Assembly: GCA_024690425.1 (NCBI GenBank)
Contig: JAILCT010000090.1
Span: 1-35,755 of the forward strand
Direction: 5' to 3'
Length of the DNA: 35,755 nucleotides
Source of the DNA: Lachnospiraceae bacterium
GTDB taxonomy: Bacteria > Bacillota_A > Clostridia > Lachnospirales > Lachnospiraceae
Made by a program: the position numbers and the translations under genes. Under the pieces are notes generated by a model. That model saw only the letters and a list, made by a program, of their open reading frames with translations. It did not search any database and was not told the DNA's origin. Shown one piece after another: positions 14,850 through 21,913 of the stretch. The stretch's first letter is position 1. Each line of letters begins with the position of its first letter.

Positions 14850-14859
14850 CCGGTTTTAG
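14820..14859 (+). pseudogene. Displaced 3' end of ribF
   Basis: This fragment repeats the last codons of ribF and, in the ribF frame, continues to His-Arg-Phe and a TAG stop at 14857-14859. It most likely preserves the original ribF end, cut off from the gene by the island. It has no start and no function of its own. Confidence 0.7.
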
Positions 14860-14907
14860 CATGCCTGCTTGTTCGATTTTGACAAAATTGCTCAAAGGTC
14901 TTGTAAC

Positions 14908-14935
14908 TTGAAAAATCATATTCTAAAATTATAAT
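14908..14935 (+). promoter_or_regulatory. Promoter of the Na/Pi cotransporter gene
   Basis: TTGAAA (14908-14913) and TATAAT (14930-14935) with a 16-bp spacer, 27 nt before the ATG. It lies outside the island, so it is probably the native promoter. Confidence 0.75.
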
Positions 14936-14962
14936 CGGTGAAAATCTGATTGGAGAGTGGAT

Positions 14963-16642
14963 ATGATAGCGACTACGCTTATAACCCTTGCGGGTGGACT
15001 TGGGTTGTTCTTGTTCGGAATGAGTCTTATGAATTCGGGAATTGAGAAGACGGCAGGTGCCAAGCTTCGAAACATCCTTGAATTCTTTACCAAGAACCGC
15101 TTCACGGGTATGATCGTAGGTATCATCTTCACAGGTATAATCCAGTCATCCAGTGCCTGTACCATGATGGTCGTGACCTTCGTTAACTCAGGCATCATGA
15201 CACTTACCCAGGCTGTAGGCGTAATATTCGGTGCCAACATCGGTACCACGGTAACCGCCCAGCTCGTTTCGTTTAACCTTTCGGAATACGCCCCCGCATT
15301 CGTTTTCCTGGGCGTTATAATGTTCTGCTTCATTAAAAAGGATATGATCAAGAAGGTCGGCGAGATACTGACCGGCTTTGGTGTACTCTTTATGGGACTT
15401 GCGATAATGTCGGAAGCCATGGGAACCGTTAAGGACATCCCGGCTGTTCCGGCTTTTTTTGGTTCTCTGACTAATCCCCTGCTCGCTGTCCTTATCGGTA
15501 CCATAGTAACCGCTATAATCCAGAGCTCTTCCGTAACGGTAAGTATAATCCTTGTCATGGCTAATCAGGGCCTTCTTGATATAAGGATATGTCTCTTCAT
15601 AATACTCGGCTGTAACATAGGCGCCTGCGCCACGGCAATGATCACGGCAATGTCCGGTAAGAAGAACGCCAAGAGGGCGGCTCTTATCCACCTGCTCTTT
15701 AACGTGATCGGAACCATAATCATGTATATCATCTTAAGCCTGGGCATGGAATGGGTAGTTAACCTGCTCATCAAGGTATCGGGCAACAACCTGGGCCGCC
15801 AGGTCGCCAACGCCCACTCAATTTTCAAGCTCTTCCAGGTCGCTATCCTCTATCCGTTTGCCGGATTTATAGTCAAGGCTACGTATCTTCTGGTTCCCGG
15901 CGACGAGAAGGAGATCGGCTACAGGGCCAAGCTGCAGCTTGAATATATCGGCGGCAAGAACATCTTCTCACCCGCCACGGCCGTGTTTGAAGCCACCAAG
16001 GAGCTTGAGCGAATGGCCCTCCTTGCAAGCGAGAACCTTAACCGCGCCATGAACGCGCTGGTAACGCTGGATGAAGAGGATATAAACGAAGTATACGAGG
16101 TTGAGGAGAACATCAACTTCCTTAACCATGAGATAACCAATTATCTGGTCAAAATCAGCCAGACCAACCTTCCCGTTGATGACGCCAAGAACATCGGCGG
16201 TCTCTTCCACGTGGTGAATGATATCGAGCGTATCGGAGACCATGCAGAGAACGTTGCCGATTCCGCCAAGATGAGGATAGAGAAGGGGGTCGGCTTCTCC
16301 AAGGAAGCCTTGCGCGAGCTTGGTGAGATGCTTGATATGGTAAACACCCTTATCCGTTTTGCCATCGAGATGTTCTCAACGGGTTCCGACGACCATCTCC
16401 GCGATATCCTCTCCCTTGAGGATGCGGTTGATGAGAAGGAACGAGAGCTCCAGCGTAAACATATCGGCCGTATGACAAGGAATGAATGTACCCCTGAAGC
16501 GGGTATGGTCTTCTCCGATGTCATATCCGGCCTTGAGAGGGTTGCAGACCATGCAACCAACATAGCATTTTCAGTTCTTGATAATGATCCCGACAATGCC
16601 AAGAAAGTATCAGTGGCAGACAAGAGAATGGTTCAGGCTTAG
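14963..16642 (+). CDS. Na+/phosphate cotransporter of the NptA/PNaS family with a PhoU-like tail
   Basis: 559 residues. The membrane part (~1-310) contains the two inverted Na/Pi repeats: LFGMSLMNSGIEK, then GIIQSSSACTMMVV, and again AIIQSSSVTVSIILV; QSSS is the family signature. Residues ~350-545 form two PhoU-like helical repeats (FHVVNDIERIGDHAENVA and SGLERVADHATNIA). It takes up phosphate with sodium at the cytoplasmic membrane; the PhoU domain probably gives metal- or phosphate-dependent control. I chose the ATG at 14963 because GGAGAG sits 6 nt upstream, whereas the GTG at 14957 directly abuts that site. Confidence 0.92.
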   Translation: MIATTLITLAGGLGLFLFGMSLMNSGIEKTAGAKLRNILEFFTKNRFTGMIVGIIFTGIIQSSSACTMMVVTFVNSGIMTLTQAVGVIFGANIGTTVTAQLVSFNLSEYAPAFVFLGVIMFCFIKKDMIKKVGEILTGFGVLFMGLAIMSEAMGTVKDIPAVPAFFGSLTNPLLAVLIGTIVTAIIQSSSVTVSIILVMANQGLLDIRICLFIILGCNIGACATAMITAMSGKKNAKRAALIHLLFNVIGTIIMYIILSLGMEWVVNLLIKVSGNNLGRQVANAHSIFKLFQVAILYPFAGFIVKATYLLVPGDEKEIGYRAKLQLEYIGGKNIFSPATAVFEATKELERMALLASENLNRAMNALVTLDEEDINEVYEVEENINFLNHEITNYLVKISQTNLPVDDAKNIGGLFHVVNDIERIGDHAENVADSAKMRIEKGVGFSKEALRELGEMLDMVNTLIRFAIEMFSTGSDDHLRDILSLEDAVDEKERELQRKHIGRMTRNECTPEAGMVFSDVISGLERVADHATNIAFSVLDNDPDNAKKVSVADKRMVQA

Positions 16643-16691
16643 CCATTTATATAAATGAAGGATTATGACCGGTTACTGAAGGGAGTATGCG

Positions 16692-17225
16692 ATGGAAAAG
16701 ACGTATAAGGGAACCGTGATCGGTGCCGTAAAGGGAGATATAACCAAGCTTGACGGTATGGATGCATGGGTACTTGGTGCGGATACGAGTCTGTACCTTG
16801 ACAGTGGTGTATGTAAGGCGGTACATAAGGTGGCCGGAAGCGGGCTGCTTGAGGCTGTAAGGGCCCTTGGCGGATGTGAGCTTGGAGATGCAAGGATTAC
16901 ACCTGCATTTGATGCGCCCTGTAAGTCGATCATCCACGCTGCGGTACCTAAATGGAATGATGGAGAAGGTAATGTTAAGGACCTTCTTTTTTTGTGCTAT
17001 AGCAAAATATGTGCTCTTGCTGCCGACAATGACATTGACACCGTGGCGATGCCCTCGCTTGGTACGGGAGTATACGCATGGCCGCTTGATGTGGCGGTAA
17101 ACGTCGGAATGTCGGCCATTACACAGTATATAGATACTCATGATAAGAAGCCGTCCAGGTTTTTATGGGTTCTTTTTGATGATGAAACCTGTAAGGTCTA
17201 TGAGGACGGGATTGCAGGGTTTTAG
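16692..17225 (+). CDS. Macro-domain protein (ADP-ribose binding/hydrolase-like), divergent
   Basis: 177 residues forming one macro domain: GDITKLDGMDAWV at the start, SGVCKAVHKVAG in the middle, MPSLGTGVYAWPLDVAV as the phosphate-binding loop near residue 117. Macro domains bind ADP-ribose, and many remove it from proteins or hydrolyse O-acetyl-ADP-ribose. The usual NAAN segment of active hydrolases reads LGAD, and the Gly-rich loop before the first helix is LDSG, so catalysis is doubtful. It precedes the STAS-acyl-CoA ligase gene by 15 nt and is probably cotranscribed. A link to acyl- or acetyl-transfer chemistry is only inference. Confidence 0.85.
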   Translation: MEKTYKGTVIGAVKGDITKLDGMDAWVLGADTSLYLDSGVCKAVHKVAGSGLLEAVRALGGCELGDARITPAFDAPCKSIIHAAVPKWNDGEGNVKDLLFLCYSKICALAADNDIDTVAMPSLGTGVYAWPLDVAVNVGMSAITQYIDTHDKKPSRFLWVLFDDETCKVYEDGIAGF

Positions 17226-17240
17226 GAAAGGAGACGACAT

Positions 17241-19109
17241 ATGAGCGTTACTGTAAGCGGATCTGACAGGAACTTAAGTGTGGCCGTAAGCGGAAAGCTT
17301 GATTCGACGACCGCATCCGAGCTTGACAGCGTGCTTGATAAGATCACACCGGATACGGACCTTGTAGAGCTTGACTTTTCAATGCTTTCTTATATATCGT
17401 CCGTCGGCCTTAGGAAAATACTGCAAATAAGAAAAGCGCTGAGCAAGGATGCCGTGATCGATATAAAGGGTGTGGCCGAAACGGTTGCCGATACCTTCCG
17501 TGTCACGGGATTTGATTCATATGTGAGGCTTCATGCGGCAGAAGGCAGCAGCCATCTGTCGATCAGGGACCTTTTTGCCGAAAGAGTGAAGGAATACGGC
17601 GACAGTATCTTTGTGGATGCCGACAGAACCTATACGTTCAACGAGATAGACAGGCTCTCGCAGATACTTGCGGACAGGCTTTCTGAAAGCGGAGTACATA
17701 AGGGAACGCATGTGGGCCTGTACGGCTTTAATTCGGTTAACTGGGTAGTGGCTTTCTTCGCAATACAAAAGCTCGGGGCTATCTGCCTTCCGCTTAGCTA
17801 CAGCTATACAAAAGAGGAACTTGTTTCCCTCTCACAGATCGGGGACATAACCCATATCTGTGCGGGAGAGGCAGATGAAACGGATGACTTTGAGGGCTTT
17901 GTAACTGCGGTCACATCTGCTGACGGGTCGCAGATCTTAAGCGTCACTGACATAAGAAGTGCCGTATCGTTTGATGTGGATGAGGCCGGTCATCAGGGGA
18001 TACCGGGGCAGTTCTCAGACACACAGGGTCCGGAAGATGACTGCATAATGCTCTTTACATCGGGATCGACAGGCAAGCCCAAGGCAGTCCTTCATTCATC
18101 TTACAGCATACTTCATTCGGCTCAGTGCGCCGTGGATGTAATGACTCTTAATGATAAGGACAGGGTATGCATGAATGTTCCTTTTTCGCATACTTTGGGA
18201 CTTGTGCGCTGCTTTCTTGCAGGGCTCATCGCGGGAGCCAGGCTTGAGCTGCCTGCAAGCTTTGATATAAAGGAACTGATAGCTTTTGTGGATGAGAGGA
18301 AATGCACGGTGATGAATGCGGTACCGACTACGGTGGTATCCATGGCCAATGACAGCACGTTTTCGCCCGATAAGGTGTCATCAATCCGGTGCTCGATCCT
18401 CGTGGGAGCTCCCGTTACCGAAACTCAGATGCATATGCTGATCGATCGCTTTGCGAATGATCATTTCATATCGTCTTACGGTATGAGCGAGCTTTCACCG
18501 ATCACCATGACGGAATACGGGGACACGACCGAACATATCTGCTGCACTGTGGGAAAGGTGTGCGACGGAGTGGAAGTGGCCCTGTTCGATCTTAATACAG
18601 GGGAACAGCTTGATCCTGCATCCGGAGGCAAGGGCGAGATTGCCGTAAGGGGAACAAGCGCCATGACGGCATATTACAAGGTTGATCCGGACCGCCAGGC
18701 GATAGATAAGGATGGATACATTAAAACGGGTGATTTTGGCTTCTTTGATAAGGAGGATTATCTGCATATAGGCGGCAGGATGAAGGAACTCATACATACG
18801 TCGGATCATACGGTTGAACCCAATGAGGTCGCTTCCGTAATAAGCTCATATGATTCTGTCGCTGATGTTAAAGTTTTGGGAATCCCGGATGATGAGCATG
18901 GGGAGCTTGTCATCGCATGTATAACGCCAAAGAGCGGAATGACGATAGATGAGGCTGACCTTAATGATAAGATATCGGCAAGGCTTGATGCCTATAAGCT
19001 TCCTGCGAGATATCTTATCTACGACAGGCTGCCGACCCTGTCAAACGGTAAGGTTGATGCGGTTTCTCTTAAGGCAGATGCCGAATCGAAAGTCAGAAAC
19101 ATGAAATAA
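17241..19109 (+). CDS. STAS domain fused to an AMP-dependent acyl-CoA ligase
   Basis: 622 residues. Residues ~1-95 are a STAS domain of the anti-sigma-factor-antagonist type, with YISSVGLRKIL (Ser53/Ser54 at the site phosphorylated in SpoIIAA/RsbV). Residues ~105-620 are an ANL-family adenylating enzyme: P-loop LFTSGSTGKPK, SYGMSELSPIT, YIKTGDFG, GGRMKELI, and C-terminal LPTLSNGKVD with the catalytic Lys. The enzyme should activate a carboxylic acid as the acyl-adenylate and pass it to CoA. The STAS part suggests control by partner switching. The next gene, 25 nt away, starts with an RsbW-like ATPase remnant fused to a carboxylate symporter, so uptake and activation of the same acid may be coupled. 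Substrate unknown. Confidence 0.9.
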   Translation: MSVTVSGSDRNLSVAVSGKLDSTTASELDSVLDKITPDTDLVELDFSMLSYISSVGLRKILQIRKALSKDAVIDIKGVAETVADTFRVTGFDSYVRLHAAEGSSHLSIRDLFAERVKEYGDSIFVDADRTYTFNEIDRLSQILADRLSESGVHKGTHVGLYGFNSVNWVVAFFAIQKLGAICLPLSYSYTKEELVSLSQIGDITHICAGEADETDDFEGFVTAVTSADGSQILSVTDIRSAVSFDVDEAGHQGIPGQFSDTQGPEDDCIMLFTSGSTGKPKAVLHSSYSILHSAQCAVDVMTLNDKDRVCMNVPFSHTLGLVRCFLAGLIAGARLELPASFDIKELIAFVDERKCTVMNAVPTTVVSMANDSTFSPDKVSSIRCSILVGAPVTETQMHMLIDRFANDHFISSYGMSELSPITMTEYGDTTEHICCTVGKVCDGVEVALFDLNTGEQLDPASGGKGEIAVRGTSAMTAYYKVDPDRQAIDKDGYIKTGDFGFFDKEDYLHIGGRMKELIHTSDHTVEPNEVASVISSYDSVADVKVLGIPDDEHGELVIACITPKSGMTIDEADLNDKISARLDAYKLPARYLIYDRLPTLSNGKVDAVSLKADAESKVRNMK

Positions 19110-19134
19110 AGGATAGTGAAGAGGAGATAGGGTT

Positions 19135-19227
19135 ATGGAGAAAAAAAAGAGATTTCCGATTGATGATAACTGTATCAGCGAGGTAGTGATATACATTGAG
19201 GATGTTCTCACCGGTTTCGGAATGTAG
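19135..19227 (+). pseudogene. 5' end of the symporter gene, cut off by an in-frame TAG
   Basis: ATG at 19135 after GAGGAGATAGGG, then 30 codons to TAG at 19225-19227. The same frame continues without another stop to 20814, and the residues on both sides of the TAG read as one ATPase-like N-terminal region (VVIYIEDVLTGFGM, stop, KKDITKALLTAEEAV). This looks like a nonsense mutation or sequencing error in a longer gene rather than a separate peptide. Confidence 0.7.
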
Positions 19228-19269
19228 AAAAAGGATATCACCAAGGCCCTGCTTACGGCAGAAGAGGCG

Positions 19270-20814
19270 GTGGGCAGTCTTGTCGAGCATTGCGATAAGC
19301 CGGCAGCAGGTGCGGATGAAGATCCCAAAGGCGGGATAAAGGTAGTCCTTAAGAAGCTGTTCGGTAACGTGACAATAGAGCTGTCGGCACAGGGCAGTGA
19401 ATACCCCCTTGCTGAAAACATGAAATCCGCATCGCTTGACGGTATCGAAGATGAGGATGACGGGATACAGGATGCGATAAGGAACATCCTTCTGCATTCC
19501 CTTGCAGATGATCTTAAATACAAGCATAAGAACGGCGTCAACTTCATCAGTATGACCATACTGAGGTCAAACAAGAAGATGCTCTACCAGACCCTCGGAG
19601 CCATGATCATCGCGATAATTGTGGGACTTATCTTTTCGCTGTGTGTACCTGCGCAGGTAAATACCTTTATCAGCAAGAATATTCTCGGGCGCATTAAGAC
19701 GGTCTACATGAACGCTCTTAAGACGGTCGTTGCACCGGTGGTGTTTTTTTCCATTGTTTCATGTATCGTACAGTTTTCAGATCTGAGCTCGCTTGGAAGG
19801 ATAGGCGGTAAGACGATCGGAATGTACCTGTTCACGACTCTCCTTGCCACCATGGTGGGCCTGGGAGTGGCTTCCGCCCTGGGTTCATCGCGCTTTATAC
19901 AGACCTCCATGCAGGCTGCTGATGCTACGTCGATAACATCGCAGAAAATGGAAGTGTCCATTGCCGATACACTTGTCGGGATAGTGCCTTCAGACATCAT
20001 AACTCCCTTCCAGCAGTCAAATATGCTGCAGCTTATCTTCATGGCTGTTCTGTGCGGTATCGCAACAGGGCTTCTTGGCAAGTACTCACAGAGTCTTTCG
20101 GATCTCTTCAGCGCATGCAATGAACTGTTCCTTAAGATCACGACCATTATAATCAGGTTTATGCCGATAGCCGTATTCTGTTCGATAGCGTCAATGGTCA
20201 TGACTATTGGAATGTCCACTATCGTATCACTGCTTGGCATGCTGGGACTGTTCATTTTGGGCCTGTTATGCATGATGACCGTCTACTGCCTGCTGATGGT
20301 CATATTAGGAAGGCTGAATCCGATGCCCTTCATAAGAAAATACTCTTCGGTCATGCTGCAGGTTTTCTCGGTGGCTTCTTCCAATGCTTCGATCCCGATA
20401 AACATGGATGCATGCGACAAGAAGCTGGGCATTAAAAAGAAGGTATTCTCACTGTCCATCCCTCTGGGAGCGACTCTTAACATGGACGGAACCTGTATCT
20501 ATCTTGCGGTATTTGCACTGTGCCTTGCAAGGATATACGGTGTTGATGTTACGGAAGGAGGAATGATCTCCCTTGTCATATCCATTATCGTTCTCTCTGT
20601 CGGAGCTCCCGGTATTCCGGGATCCGGACTTATCTGCCTGTCGGTACTCCTTACGCAGATCAATGTGCCCGTTGAAGCTATCGGCCTGATCATGGGTATA
20701 GATTCACTGTGCGGAATGTTCCGTGCCATGAGCAACTGCCTGGGAGATGTTGCGGTTTCAACTATCGTTGCAAAAACCGAGGGCGAGATCGACATGGAGG
20801 TCTACAGTAAATAA
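19270..20814 (+). CDS. Dicarboxylate/amino acid:cation symporter (SDF family) with a degenerate RsbW-like N-terminus
   Basis: 514 residues from a GTG that merely follows the upstream stop; the natural start was probably 19135. Residues ~100-505 are an SDF (DAACS) transporter: about eight membrane segments, the LNMDGTCIY motif, VGAPGIPGSG (hairpin 2) and DSLCGMFRAMSNCLGD, which carries substrate and sodium ligands. The preceding ~95 residues resemble a worn GHKL ATPase/anti-sigma kinase: TAEEAVGSLVEH corresponds to the N box, but its Asn is replaced. Together with the STAS-ligase upstream this suggests partner-switch regulation of transport. If the TAG is real, the transporter can only be made by re-initiation (GTG 19270, or ATG 19552 just before the first helix). 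Confidence 0.8.
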   Translation: MGSLVEHCDKPAAGADEDPKGGIKVVLKKLFGNVTIELSAQGSEYPLAENMKSASLDGIEDEDDGIQDAIRNILLHSLADDLKYKHKNGVNFISMTILRSNKKMLYQTLGAMIIAIIVGLIFSLCVPAQVNTFISKNILGRIKTVYMNALKTVVAPVVFFSIVSCIVQFSDLSSLGRIGGKTIGMYLFTTLLATMVGLGVASALGSSRFIQTSMQAADATSITSQKMEVSIADTLVGIVPSDIITPFQQSNMLQLIFMAVLCGIATGLLGKYSQSLSDLFSACNELFLKITTIIIRFMPIAVFCSIASMVMTIGMSTIVSLLGMLGLFILGLLCMMTVYCLLMVILGRLNPMPFIRKYSSVMLQVFSVASSNASIPINMDACDKKLGIKKKVFSLSIPLGATLNMDGTCIYLAVFALCLARIYGVDVTEGGMISLVISIIVLSVGAPGIPGSGLICLSVLLTQINVPVEAIGLIMGIDSLCGMFRAMSNCLGDVAVSTIVAKTEGEIDMEVYSK

Positions 20815-20860
20815 ATTACCGGACAGACATCGAATCTTTACGGATGGCAATACAATGTAG

Positions 20861-20866
20861 TATAAT
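20861..20866 (+). promoter_or_regulatory. -10 box of the LytTR gene, with a possible single LytTR half-site upstream
   Basis: TATAAT lies only 8 nt before the ATG at 20875 and no SD is present, so the message would be nearly leaderless. ACCGGACAG at 20818-20826 resembles the LytTR boxes at 21412 and 26130 and sits 34 nt from this -10 box, about the spacing used there, but its 21-bp partner is missing. Autoregulation is possible, not shown. Confidence 0.5.
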
Positions 20867-20874
20867 TATGTATT

Positions 20875-21363
20875 ATGAAAAGCATGGTTGACATTGAAGT
20901 TGTCATTAATGAAAAGTACATAGACCCCAAGGTCACTATAAGGACCTGGTCCAATACCAGACAGGTGGAGAATATCATCTATGCGATAGAGAATGCCTCG
21001 GAGAATGATTTTCCACAGATAGTGGCTAACGATCAGGATAAGCTGGTGTTCATATCCCAGCGTGACATAGTCAGGGTATATGCCGAGAAGCGGCGGATAT
21101 ATTTACAGACCGCCGAGGCAACATACACGGTCAAGCGTACCCTTGCAGGTCTTGAGGAGGACTTAAACCCCAGCCGGTTCTTAAGGACATCCCAATCGGA
21201 GATAATCAATCTGTTTAAGGTCAGATGCTTTGATGTAAGCCTTGTCGGCACCATAGGAGTTGAGTTCGACTGTGGTGTCAAGTCATGGGTCTCAAGAAGC
21301 CGTATCAAGCGGGTAAGGACCATGCTCAAGGAAAACAGGATACATATGCAGAATGTAGGATAG
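20875..21363 (+). CDS. Stand-alone LytTR-family transcriptional regulator
   Basis: 162 residues. The N-terminal ~50 residues are short and resemble those of LytTR regulators normally encoded beside DUF3021 proteins; there is no receiver domain. The LytTR domain (~60-155) shows DKLVFISQRDIVRVYAE, RRIYLQTAEATYTVKRTLAGLE, and FLRTSQSEIINL then SWVSRSRIKRVR. LytTR proteins bind 9-bp direct repeats two helical turns apart, and such repeats lie at three nearby promoters. The DUF3021 partner is about 4.9 kb away and is driven by one of them. It probably activates the peptide and exporter genes. Start is uncertain between ATG 20875 and ATG 20884. Confidence 0.9.
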   Translation: MKSMVDIEVVINEKYIDPKVTIRTWSNTRQVENIIYAIENASENDFPQIVANDQDKLVFISQRDIVRVYAEKRRIYLQTAEATYTVKRTLAGLEEDLNPSRFLRTSQSEIINLFKVRCFDVSLVGTIGVEFDCGVKSWVSRSRIKRVRTMLKENRIHMQNVG

Positions 21364-21379
21364 GTTATCGCATTCACAG

Positions 21380-21409
21380 ACACATTGGTTTTGACCAATG
21401 TGTTTTTTT
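21380..21409 (+). terminator. Terminator of the LytTR gene
   Basis: Perfect 10-bp stem (ACACATTGGT 21380-21389, ACCAATGTGT 21394-21403), 4-nt loop, then a T run. The first LytTR box of the peptide promoter begins within 3 nt of the T run. Confidence 0.93.
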
Positions 21410-21411
21410 AT

Positions 21412-21479
21412 ACCGATCAGACATGAAAAACGACCGAATAGACATAAACGCTGGAAATTGATATTTCCGTGATTATAAT
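21412..21479 (+). promoter_or_regulatory. LytTR-box promoter P1 (precursor peptide)
   Basis: Boxes ACCGATCAG (21412-21420) and ACCGAATAG (21433-21441) are offset by exactly 21 bp and joined by ACATGAAAAACG. A TATAAT follows at 21474-21479, 32 nt after the second box. No good -35 is seen, which fits an activator-dependent promoter. The 33-bp module recurs upstream of the exporter operon and on the opposite strand for the receiver gene. Confidence 0.85.
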
Positions 21480-21535
21480 TAAGACCATGGAAGGCAGGAT
21501 CATAAGCTCAGTCATATATGAGCATGTTTGCCGAA

Positions 21536-21573
21536 AACACAGAGATCAAACCGGAACACAGAGATCAAACCGG
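21536..21573 (+). repeat. 19-bp perfect tandem repeat in the peptide mRNA leader
   Basis: Two adjacent identical 19-bp units (21536-21554 and 21555-21573), each ending AGATCAAACCGG, in the roughly 110-nt leader between P1 and the peptide start. Function unknown; it could be a recent duplication or a leader RNA element. Confidence 0.85.
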
Positions 21574-21598
21574 TCACGGAAATGAAAGGAGAAAGACT

Positions 21599-21913
21599 AT
21601 GAACGAGAAGTATAATGAGATCCTTAAGAACTATAGAGAGAAGGCTAAGAACGTTGAACTCTCCGACGCTGATATGGGCAGTGCCCAGGGCGGAGTAGGC
21701 GGAGCCAATGAGGCTACATGTCCTACCTGCGGTAAGCCGATGGCTGCAGGCAATTATCCCGGAATAGGCAAGGGCTGGAAATGTGCAGCATGCGGTCTTA
21801 CCACAGATTGCTCGGATGCCGAGTACATCCAGATCATCCGTTACATGGAGCAGGCCGGGATCCCGGCTTCCGAAATAGGTTATCCCATCTGGTGGAAGCT
21901 TATAAAGAAGTGA
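21599..21913 (+). CDS. Double-glycine-leader secreted peptide precursor with two CxxC motifs
   Basis: 104 residues. The leader (1-32) ends ELSDADMGSAQGG and fits the class II bacteriocin/pheromone rule: Leu -12, Ser -11, acidic -8, Met -7, Ala -4, Gly-Gly -2/-1. The predicted product (33-104, 72 residues) holds CPTCGK and WKCAACG, a zinc-ribbon-like pair of CxxC motifs, one further Cys, and a basic aromatic end (PIWWKLIKK). The C39 exporter encoded 5 kb away has the matching peptidase. I chose ATG 21599 for its AAAGGAGAAAG site and normal leader length; an in-frame ATG at 21518 lacks an SD. No modification enzyme is seen nearby. Role as pheromone or bacteriocin is open. Confidence 0.8.
   Translation: MNEKYNEILKNYREKAKNVELSDADMGSAQGGVGGANEATCPTCGKPMAAGNYPGIGKGWKCAACGLTTDCSDAEYIQIIRYMEQAGIPASEIGYPIWWKLIKK

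Noticed and set aside
19225..19227. TAG read as pyrrolysine
   Set aside because: No pylT or pylS gene is in the window and the domain is not one known to use pyrrolysine. A point mutation is simpler.
21518..21598. Longer peptide precursor starting at 21518
   Set aside because: No SD before that ATG; it would lengthen the leader by 27 polar residues translated from the tandem-repeat region. The ATG at 21599 has a strong SD and gives a normal leader.
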